From assembly GCF_900187615.1 (NCBI RefSeq), contig NZ_FYDO01000010.1, forward strand, positions 116,949 through 180,948: a DNA stretch of 64,000 bases, read 5' to 3'. Position numbers and translations under genes: made by a program. Positions 18,303 through 25,257 of the stretch are shown here, in pieces (positions within the stretch are counted from its first letter, which is position 1; every line of letters begins with the position of its first letter). The notes under the pieces are model-generated. The model was not told the origin of the DNA. It saw only the letters and a list, made by a program, of their open reading frames with translations, and did no database searches. This DNA comes from Pseudomonas sp. Irchel s3f7. GTDB taxonomy: Bacteria > Pseudomonadota > Gammaproteobacteria > Pseudomonadales > Pseudomonadaceae.

Positions 18303-19357
18303 TGTGCAGCTCCCTGAATGATCAGGCGGGAATCGTCTTTAGGATCGACCGTCGTCACCGAACCGGCCTGGCGGAGAATGTCCGGCATTCGTTCACGGTA
18401 AATGCGCAGGAGCATTTGCGGGTCGGTGCCCTGTTGTTGCGCCTTGGCCAGACTCAACACCGTGGCTGTGTCAGCAGACGCTTTTGCCAACCGTTCGCTG
18501 GCCTGCGCATCGGCAACTTGCAGCGTGCGGTCGGCTTGTTCGTTGGCGGACTGAGTGAGTTTCTCGGCTTCGGTTCGCGCATTGGCCACGGCTTTGTCCG
18601 CTTGCTGGCTGGCCGTCAGAACCGAGTTGAACGCATTGACCGCAGGGCCCGGAAGGCTCGATTGCACATCGACCCGTGCCACTTCGATGCCTAACCCCTG
18701 CCCCGTCGCGGTGAGCTCCGCCAAGCGCCGATTGATCCCTTGCACCAGATCACCCCGCAAGCGTTCACGCCGCTCTGCCGCTTGGCTGTCGGCACCGATC
18801 AGCTCCGGACGGGCGACCAGAATGGTGTCCAGATCGCGTGCAGCGGTGAGCGCTACGGCGCTTCGGGTGACAAGACGATCCAGCGCCGGCAACACATGTT
18901 CACCCTGAAGCACAAAGGCATAGGGCTCAGTGACCTTGTAGAACACCCGCACTTCAAGTTGAACCACGCCCGCATCACCCGTCAGCAGGTAACCGGAGCC
19001 CGCCAACGCATCGCTGATGGGCGTGGCGAAACTGGCGACGCGATCCGCCTGTACAGCGGCCCCACTGCGCAGCAGGTTTTCCACCCGACGCTCGACCACG
19101 CGATCCGCCGCCGGCAACAAGATCACCTGTTCGAACGGTCGTGGCCAAGCCAATAACAACCCTGCATTCTGGATTCGATCCAGCGCGCCGAAGTGCAAAA
19201 CGACCGCTCGATTCTGCGGATCGATCTGTCGCACATTGGAGACTGCCCACGCCAACGCCGCCAGAACGGTCACCGCGTACAGGGCAAGAAATGCCAAGCG
19301 TCCGGCCTGGATCCACGGACTGCTCAACTCATTTGTTCCACGTGGAACCAAACTCAT
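18299..19357 (-). CDS. SPFH/prohibitin-domain membrane protein (HflC-like), third SPFH gene of the operon
   Basis: A 352-residue protein with one N-terminal membrane helix (about 21-42), then an SPFH domain starting IDPQNRAVVLHFGALD and continuing through EVRVFYKVTEPYAFV. A helical, Ala/Glu/Gln-rich coiled-coil region follows (about 245-315). It resembles HflC/HflK 'protease modulators', but the genuine hflKC pair would lie beside hflX elsewhere. The first codons contain a parS site. Start ATG overlaps the previous gene's stop by 4 bp (translational coupling). Such proteins form large ring- or cage-like membrane assemblies around client membrane proteins; the ATPase is the obvious candidate client here. 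Confidence 0.85.
   Translation of the reverse strand: MSLVPRGTNELSSPWIQAGRLAFLALYAVTVLAALAWAVSNVRQIDPQNRAVVLHFGALDRIQNAGLLLAWPRPFEQVILLPAADRVVERRVENLLRSGAAVQADRVASFATPISDALAGSGYLLTGDAGVVQLEVRVFYKVTEPYAFVLQGEHVLPALDRLVTRSAVALTAARDLDTILVARPELIGADSQAAERRERLRGDLVQGINRRLAELTATGQGLGIEVARVDVQSSLPGPAVNAFNSVLTASQQADKAVANARTEAEKLTQSANEQADRTLQVADAQASERLAKASADTATVLSLAKAQQQGTDPQMLLRIYRERMPDILRQAGSVTTVDPKDDSRLIIQGAAQ
19334..19349. other. parS site at the start of an SPFH gene
   Basis: TGTTCCACGTGGAACC on the plus strand, the Pseudomonas parS palindrome with a C in the variable last position. It lies in codons 3-8 of the third SPFH gene (encoding VPRGT), about 38 kb left of dnaA. Confidence 0.85.
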
Positions 19358-20394
19358 GGCTGCGATCCGGACTTGTGTTCAAGGTTCGGCGGACCGTCAA
19401 CCAACACTCGGAACGGTGCGGCGTCGGTACGCAAAATCAACTTGGTCCCCGGCGTCACCACTGTGCCCAAGGTGTCGAGCGAGCGCAGCAAGTTGTAAAG
19501 CTGTGGCGAACCCGCGTAGGCACGACCGTAAATTTGCGCCGCTTCAACCCGGGACTGAGCTTCGATATCTGCCGCTTTGACCGTGGCATCGGCCTGCACA
19601 ATTCGCGCATCGCGCTCGGCGGCGGAACGGATTTGCGCCGCTTCACGTTTGCCAATCGCCGTCCGCTCCGTCGCGATGGTTTCACGCTCGGCACGCATTC
19701 GGTCGACCGTCGCGGTGAGTGTCACCGACGGCAAGGTCAGGCGCTCGATACCGACTTGCAGCACACGTACCCCATAAGTGGTGAGCAACTGCTGATCGAT
19801 CTGCTGACGCAATTGCGCCTCGAAATCGGCGATGTGCACTTGATTGGCGTCGGTGTTCACCAGGTTCGCCAGATCAAAACTGCTCGCGGTCGTTTCCAGC
19901 GCCGACCCCACAAAAGTACGAATCTGCCGCGCTGCTTCATCCGGCTGGTTCTGCACCGCGCGCATGAATCGCTGCACGTTTTCAGGATCACCCTGCACCT
20001 GCCAGGCCACGTAGGCCTGAACGATGATGCGCAAACCGTCCCGCGTGCCGACATCCTGCAAACCGCTGGAGGTGGTGCGCAGCCGCAAGTCCACCGGGAT
20101 CGCGGCTTCGAACGGTGCCGGCCAACGCCAGCCAAGACCCGGTTCCAGCAGGACCCGCGACGGATTGCCGAAACGCGTGATCACCGTGGCCTCGCCCGAA
20201 CGCACTTGCACCAGGCTCGCGGCGGCCACCGCGAATGCCACCAGCAAAGCCGCCCAGCCCATGCGTCGCCATGGGAACGGCCCCGCTTCCTGGGGATCAC
20301 CGTGATGATGGTGATGATGACCGTGGTGGTGCCCGCCATGGCCGTGGTTGTGGCCGGCGTGGTCATCGTGATCGTGAGTGTGGGACTGGCTCAA
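19354..20394 (-). CDS. SPFH-domain membrane protein with a histidine-rich metal-binding N-terminus
   Basis: A 346-residue protein. Residues 1-32 contain 16 histidines plus Asp/Gly (a run of six His at 26-31), a typical zinc/nickel/cobalt-binding tail. A single membrane helix follows (about 45-63), then an SPFH domain from SGEATVITRFGNPS, and an Ala/Arg/Glu-rich coiled coil (about 225-290). The HflK/HflC-like body is not known to carry such a tail in the protease-modulating pair, so a role in sensing or buffering metal near the membrane is inferred. Both ends overlap neighbours by 4 bp. The topology (tail in cytoplasm or periplasm) cannot be read with certainty. Confidence 0.87.
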   Translation of the reverse strand: MSQSHTHDHDDHAGHNHGHGGHHHGHHHHHHGDPQEAGPFPWRRMGWAALLVAFAVAAASLVQVRSGEATVITRFGNPSRVLLEPGLGWRWPAPFEAAIPVDLRLRTTSSGLQDVGTRDGLRIIVQAYVAWQVQGDPENVQRFMRAVQNQPDEAARQIRTFVGSALETTASSFDLANLVNTDANQVHIADFEAQLRQQIDQQLLTTYGVRVLQVGIERLTLPSVTLTATVDRMRAERETIATERTAIGKREAAQIRSAAERDARIVQADATVKAADIEAQSRVEAAQIYGRAYAGSPQLYNLLRSLDTLGTVVTPGTKLILRTDAAPFRVLVDGPPNLEHKSGSQP

Positions 20395-22349
20395 TTGGCA
20401 GCTCCTGGCTGAGCGGTTTTGCGCGACGGCGCAGGGTCAACCGGCGGCGTAAACGTACGGAGGTCGATGGTCGGCGCATTGCTGCTGCCACCCAGTCGAT
20501 GGTCAAGAATCAGCAACCTGGCGTTGGCCAGGCCTTGGGACAATTGGCTCAAATATTGTTCGAGCACAAAGGCCTGGCCGGCGCTCGCATAGGCCTTCTG
20601 TTCGGCGTTGAACTTCAAGTCTGCCGCCTGAGCGCTGGCGTTGATTTCACGCGCCCCGGCCGTCGCCTGGTCGCGAGCGATGCTGGCCTGCAATTGCGCC
20701 TGATGGGTAGCTTCGGCCGCTGCTCCGCGTTCGCGGGCAATCAACGCCTGCGCGCCAATCTGCGCCGCTTGCACGCCGTGATACGCATTGGCGGCGCCGG
20801 CGGGTGGATGAATGGCTTCGACCACCGTGGCCAGAATCTCTACGCCACTGTCGAGTGTTTGCAGATCGGCCTGCACGGCTCGACCGATCTCTTCGGCCAG
20901 CCCTACCCTGTCTTCGCCGAGCAATCCGTCGAGGGTGCGCGAAGCAAAATCGTGAACCAGAATCCGGCTCGCGGTGCTGCGAATCAGCATCGGCACGTCA
21001 GCGCTGTTGTACGTTGCCGCCAACGCGGCTTGATCACTCAGGCCAATGCGGTAGATGAAACGCACGTCCATGTTGACGACCTGAAAGCTCTGTTTGTCGC
21101 CACGGCTGCTGGCAATCACCTGAGACTTGTCGTTCACATGGCTGGCATCCCACAAGCGATTGGCGATGGCAGGTGCCGGGCCTTCGGCGGGCTCGGCCTG
21201 AAGGGGTGCAGAGGTTTCGCCGACGCTGGTCGCCAACTCGTGAACCACACCGTTCTCAACGCTCAATACCCGTCCCAATGGCCACGGTAATCCCGCGTGC
21301 AAGCCAGGACCGAATACTTCAACCGGCTTACCGAATCGCTCGTAAATGCCGCGAGCTTGCAGCGGAATTTCGTGAATGCCGGTCAGGGCCCAACCGATGA
21401 TCGCCACCACCGCCAGCACCGGCACGAATGCCCGACGCATGTAAGTGAACGCCCAAATCTGGCGCAAATCGATGCCGAAACGGTTGTGCAATTCATGCTG
21501 CAACGCCAGCAAGGGTTGTGGCGGCCAGCGCAGCATGTCGGCGACAAAACTGCGGGCCAGCAGCTCGGGTTCGAGACGCTCACGGCGCGGGCTGAACAAT
21601 GACAGGACCGCGCGCAACAGCAACTCAGCGGCCACCAACCCCGGCAAAAGGCCGATCAATACCGCCAGGCGAACGGGCCAGACCGAGGACTCGTTGGCGA
21701 ACAACAAACAGACGGCGCCGAGCACCAGGCTGATAATCGCGACGCGGGTCAGTTGCGCCAGCGAATTGGCTTCTGGCCATTGCGCGGTATTTTCCTGCGC
21801 GAGGTGACGCTCCAGCACCAGCAGCCCGAAAGCCAGCAGTAACGAAATCGCCGCGCCAACGGTCGCCGACATGCCCAATGCCGCGGGCGGCAATGTGAGG
21901 TTCCAAACCTGTTCGACGCCGGACAGCGCCAGCAGCGCCCACCCGCCTAGCCACAACGTGGGGGCGCCGATTTGCGTGACCCCGTGCTGCCAGCGGCGAC
22001 TGATTCGATCGAGCAAGCGCTCATACCAATCCGACGGTGCCTCAGGTTCATCGATGACAACCACCGGCACCACCGGATTCATCGCCCGCTCACGCCACTG
22101 CGCCACCCACCAGGCCGATTGCAGGCCCGCAATCAACACCAGAAAAGCCGCGCTCTGATTGACCAGCAAAGCAGGCCAAAGCGATTGCGGCGCAAACAGC
22201 CCGACAACTAACGCCAGCAACACACCTGTCGCTGCAAGCACGCCTGCGCCAATCGCAAACTGGCGCAAGCGTCGTCCCTGAAAAAGGGCCTGTTGAAAGC
22301 GCGGCAACCCTGTAACCGGCGCCTCATCCACATCGAGATCGACTTGCAT
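20391..22349 (-). CDS. Polytopic SPFH-domain protein (HflK-like), first gene of the Zur-linked operon
   Basis: A 652-residue protein with an unusual layout. About six membrane helices lie in the first 250 residues (around 31-50, 57-78, 131-147, 159-179, 200-217, 226-249). A seventh (about 307-324) leads into an SPFH domain (LQARGIYERFGKPVEVFGPGL, later VNMDVRFIYRIGLSDQ), then a helical coiled-coil part and a Pro-rich tail. The start is the ATG at 22347-22349 with GGGGTG 3 nt before it; the frame stays open to 22481 but would run through the operator. Most HflK proteins have only one helix, so the extra membrane domain marks a distinct subfamily. Confidence 0.85.
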   Translation of the reverse strand: MQVDLDVDEAPVTGLPRFQQALFQGRRLRQFAIGAGVLAATGVLLALVVGLFAPQSLWPALLVNQSAAFLVLIAGLQSAWWVAQWRERAMNPVVPVVVIDEPEAPSDWYERLLDRISRRWQHGVTQIGAPTLWLGGWALLALSGVEQVWNLTLPPAALGMSATVGAAISLLLAFGLLVLERHLAQENTAQWPEANSLAQLTRVAIISLVLGAVCLLFANESSVWPVRLAVLIGLLPGLVAAELLLRAVLSLFSPRRERLEPELLARSFVADMLRWPPQPLLALQHELHNRFGIDLRQIWAFTYMRRAFVPVLAVVAIIGWALTGIHEIPLQARGIYERFGKPVEVFGPGLHAGLPWPLGRVLSVENGVVHELATSVGETSAPLQAEPAEGPAPAIANRLWDASHVNDKSQVIASSRGDKQSFQVVNMDVRFIYRIGLSDQAALAATYNSADVPMLIRSTASRILVHDFASRTLDGLLGEDRVGLAEEIGRAVQADLQTLDSGVEILATVVEAIHPPAGAANAYHGVQAAQIGAQALIARERGAAAEATHQAQLQASIARDQATAGAREINASAQAADLKFNAEQKAYASAGQAFVLEQYLSQLSQGLANARLLILDHRLGGSSNAPTIDLRTFTPPVDPAPSRKTAQPGAAN

Positions 22350-22382
22350 ATCACCCCAGCGTTGGTTTTGCTCACATGGCAA

Positions 22383-22401
22383 TTCGTTACGATATAACGA
22401 A
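22383..22401. promoter_or_regulatory. Zur-like palindrome upstream of the SPFH/ATPase operon
   Basis: TTCGTTACGATATAACGAA: the inner 13 bp GTTACGATATAAC match 10 of the 12 defined positions of the Zur core GTTATA-N-TATAAC, and the outer TTCG/CGAA also pair. It ends 37 nt before the first start codon of the operon, an expected operator position. Also lies 150 nt before the divergent lipoamide dehydrogenase gene. Confidence 0.65.
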
Positions 22402-22483
22402 AGCGGTGAAATTTTCGTATTTAATCGCGCTATCCAGAATTGCTCAATCCGAAGCCTTGACCGAAAAGGTACAGAACACACAT

Positions 22484-22497
22484 ATTACGCTCGTAAT
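22484..22497. promoter_or_regulatory. Perfect inverted repeat before the lipoamide dehydrogenase gene
   Basis: ATTACGCTCGTAAT, a 6-bp perfect inverted repeat with a 2-bp spacer, 54 nt before the ATG of lpd. It has operator geometry but I do not recognise the regulator. Confidence 0.4.
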
Positions 22498-22550
22498 TTT
22501 ACCTGCGAACTACTTTTACCCATTCCGTCTTTTCATTCAGGAGAACATCC

Positions 22551-23951
22551 ATGAGCACCTATGACGTCGTGATTCTCGGCGGTGGTCCCGGCGGGTACAA
22601 CGCGGCAATCCGTGCCGGGCAACTGGGTTTGAAAGCGGCCTGCGTGGAAGGACGCGCCACCCTCGGTGGCACGTGTCTGAACGTCGGATGCATGCCATCC
22701 AAAGCCTTGCTGCATGCCTCCGAACTCTACGACGCGGCCATGGGTACGGAATTCGCCAACCTGGGCATCGAGGTCAAACCCACCCTTAACCTCGCCCAAA
22801 TGATGAAGCAGAAAGATGAAAGCGTGACCGGGCTGACCAAGGGTATCGAGTTTCTGTTTCGCAAAAACAAGGTCGACTGGATCAAGGGCTGGGGCCACAT
22901 CGACGGACCGGGCAAAGTCACGGTGACAGACAGTGCGGGGGGCAAGACCGATCTGAGCGCCAAGGACATCATCATCGCCACCGGCTCCGAGCCCACTCCC
23001 CTGCCCGGCGTAAACATCGACAACCAGCGCATCCTCGATTCAACCGGCGCGCTGTCTCTGAGCGAAGTGCCAAAACATCTGGTGGTGATCGGCGCCGGGG
23101 TGATCGGCCTGGAGCTGGGCTCAGTGTGGCGACGCCTTGGCGCAGAGGTGACGGTGGTCGAATTCCTCGACCGAATCTGCCCCGGTGTTGACGGCGAAGC
23201 GGGCAAAACACTGCAACGGTCACTGAGCAAGCAAGGCATCAAATTCAAGTTGAGTTCGAAAGTGACCAGCGCCAAGGCATCCACCTCCGGTGTCCAGCTC
23301 AGCGTCGAGCCCGCTGCTGGCGGTACTGCCGAGCTGCTGGAGGCAGATTACGTGCTGGTGGCCATCGGTCGCCGTCCTTATACACAGGGCCTGGGCCTGG
23401 AAAACGTCGGCCTCGCCACGGACAAACGCGGCATGCTCGCCAACAAGGGCCACCGCACCGAGGCGGCGGGCGTGTGGGTGATTGGCGACGTGACGTCCGG
23501 GCCGATGCTCGCGCACAAGGCTGAAGACGAAGCCATGGCCTGCGTCGAGCAGATCGTCGGCAATGCTGGCGAGGTCAACTACGACCTGATTCCCAACGTG
23601 ATCTACACCAAACCCGAACTGGCCAGCGTCGGCAAGACCGAAGAGCAGCTCAAGGCGGAAGGTCGCGCCTACAAGGTTGGCAAGTTTCCCTTCACCGCCA
23701 ACAGCCGGGCGAAGATCAACCACGAGACCGAAGGCTTCGCCAAAGTGCTGGCCGACGAGCGCACCGACGAAATTCTCGGCGTGCACCTGGTGGGCCCGAG
23801 CGTCAGCGAAATGATTGGCGAGTATTGCGTTGCCATGGAGTTCAGCGCCTCGGCCGAGGACATTGCCCTGACTTGTCATCCTCACCCGACTCGCTCGGAG
23901 GCGTTGCGCCAGGCGGCGATGAATGTCGAAGGGATGGCGACGCAGATGTAG
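22551..23951 (+). CDS. lpd3: Dihydrolipoyl dehydrogenase (Lpd3-like)
   Basis: FAD enzyme (E3) that reoxidises dihydrolipoyl groups and reduces NAD+. The 466-residue product has the FAD-binding GGGPGGYNAA (10-19), the redox disulfide TCLNVGC (C42, C47), the NAD-binding GAGVIGLELGSVW, the second FAD motif GVWVIGDVTSGPMLAHKAEDE, and the active-site HPHPTRSE near the end. Pseudomonas carries several paralogues; this one most resembles the type not coded with a dehydrogenase complex, and no E1 or E2 gene is adjacent. AGGAGA precedes the ATG. It diverges from the SPFH operon. Confidence 0.92.
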   Translation: MSTYDVVILGGGPGGYNAAIRAGQLGLKAACVEGRATLGGTCLNVGCMPSKALLHASELYDAAMGTEFANLGIEVKPTLNLAQMMKQKDESVTGLTKGIEFLFRKNKVDWIKGWGHIDGPGKVTVTDSAGGKTDLSAKDIIIATGSEPTPLPGVNIDNQRILDSTGALSLSEVPKHLVVIGAGVIGLELGSVWRRLGAEVTVVEFLDRICPGVDGEAGKTLQRSLSKQGIKFKLSSKVTSAKASTSGVQLSVEPAAGGTAELLEADYVLVAIGRRPYTQGLGLENVGLATDKRGMLANKGHRTEAAGVWVIGDVTSGPMLAHKAEDEAMACVEQIVGNAGEVNYDLIPNVIYTKPELASVGKTEEQLKAEGRAYKVGKFPFTANSRAKINHETEGFAKVLADERTDEILGVHLVGPSVSEMIGEYCVAMEFSASAEDIALTCHPHPTRSEALRQAAMNVEGMATQM

Positions 23952-23954
23952 AAG

Positions 23955-24005
23955 ATCAAAAGATCGCAGCCTTCGGCAGCGCCTATGATGGCTGCGATTT
24001 TTTTG
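23955..24005 (+). terminator. Terminator after lpd, built from a dispersed repeat
   Basis: Hairpin with arms AAAAGATCGCAGCC and GGCTGCGATTTTTTT. The left arm is the same sequence as in the terminator at 7845-7901. Could also stop transcription from the convergent lrp gene. Confidence 0.8.
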
Positions 24006-24008
24006 CTT

Positions 24009-24482
24009 TCAGGTTGGCAAATGCTCCAACGGCAACGCCCCCGGCGATTTCACCGTGTGAATCGCAAAGTTGCTGCGGATGTCGCTCACACCCGGCAACT
24101 TCAGCAAACTTCCGGTGAGAAAACGGTCGTATGCACGCAGGTCTGGCACCACCACTTGCAGTAGAAAATCCGACTCCCCCGACACCAGAAACGCCGAGAT
24201 CACTTCCGGCAACGCCGTCACCGCCAAGCGAAATGCTTCGGCCTGTTCGTCGTTATGGCGTTCAACCTTGACCCCGACAAACACCGTCAGCCCAAGGCCC
24301 ACTTCGTCGCGATCGAGATTGGCCTGGTAACCGCGAATCACCCCGGCCTCCTCGAGCATTCGCACCCGACGCAAGCAAGGTGACGCGGACAGCCCGATCT
24401 CGTCCGCCAATTGTACATTGCTCAGGCGCCCGTCCCGTTGCAGTGCGGCGAGAATTTTGCGGTCGTAGGCGTCCAGTTTCAT
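24009..24482 (-). CDS. Lrp/AsnC family transcriptional regulator
   Basis: A 157-residue feast/famine regulator. The N-terminal winged helix-turn-helix runs MKLDAYDRKILAALQRDGRL through LADEIGLSASPCLRRVRMLEEAGVI, and the C-terminal RAM/AsnC domain includes VKVERHNDEQAEAF and SGESDFLLQVVVPD. It diverges from a LysE-family exporter (145-bp gap), the common arrangement in which the regulator senses an amino acid and switches on its exporter. Confidence 0.92.
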   Translation of the reverse strand: MKLDAYDRKILAALQRDGRLSNVQLADEIGLSASPCLRRVRMLEEAGVIRGYQANLDRDEVGLGLTVFVGVKVERHNDEQAEAFRLAVTALPEVISAFLVSGESDFLLQVVVPDLRAYDRFLTGSLLKLPGVSDIRSNFAIHTVKSPGALPLEHLPT

Positions 24483-24627
24483 GATTTGGCAGATCCTGAT
24501 GGTTACAGCTGAGTTATCCAGCAGATTATGCCAATCACAAACCTAATAGAAGCGAACTACGCAAGCACCTGCCCCGCCTCTGCGCCCTAGACTGGCCCTA
24601 CCGAATCGACAACGAATGGGGTACGAC

Positions 24628-25254
24628 ATGGCAGGACTTGGGCTGTTTTTCATGGCGCTGGCAGTGGTCTACCTGTTGCCGGGACCTGACATGATCCTGC
24701 TGTTGCAAACCGGAGCCCGCCAGGGCAAGGGCGCAGCACTGGCCACGGCTGTCGGCCTGGCCATCGCCCGGGGTTGTCACGTGGCATTGGCGGCTTTGGG
24801 GCTGGCGGCATTATTCAAAGCGGCGCCGTGGACCTTCGATGGGGTGCGTCTGGCGGGTGCCGCGTACCTGCTGTGGCTCGGCATTCAGTGTTTGAGAACC
24901 ACGATGTTGCCGAGCCTGACCGATCAGCTCATGAGCGAAAAAACACGCTGGAGCACAGCGATTCGTCGCGGTTTGCTGACCAATCTGCTCAACCCCAAGG
25001 CTTTGCTGTTTTGCTCAGTGTTGCTGCCGCAGTTTATTTATCCACAGGCCGGGCCGGTGCTTGAACAATTCGCGACCCTGGGAGTGGTGCTGGTCGGCGT
25101 CGGCTTGCTGTTCGACAGTGCTTACGCACTCATCGGTGCTGCACTGGGCCGCTGGCTGCAACGCAGTCCTTCAGCCCAACGCTTGCAGCAATGGTTGTTC
25201 GGCAGCCTGTTGATCGGTTTCGCCGTGCGACTGACCTTTGTTCAACAGGCGTAA
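24628..25254 (+). CDS. LysE family amino-acid exporter
   Basis: A 208-residue membrane protein with about six hydrophobic helices and the family signature LPGPDMILLLQTGARQGKGAALATAVGLAIARG near the N-terminus, plus NLLNPKALLFCSVLLPQF. The start at 24628 has GGGG 6 nt before it, an ATG at 24616 lacks such a site. Likely exports an amino acid or homoserine lactone-like compound; the divergent Lrp gene is its likely regulator. Ends 3 bp before the stop of the convergent 710-residue gene. Confidence 0.88.
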   Translation: MAGLGLFFMALAVVYLLPGPDMILLLQTGARQGKGAALATAVGLAIARGCHVALAALGLAALFKAAPWTFDGVRLAGAAYLLWLGIQCLRTTMLPSLTDQLMSEKTRWSTAIRRGLLTNLLNPKALLFCSVLLPQFIYPQAGPVLEQFATLGVVLVGVGLLFDSAYALIGAALGRWLQRSPSAQRLQQWLFGSLLIGFAVRLTFVQQA

Positions 25255-25257
25255 GCC

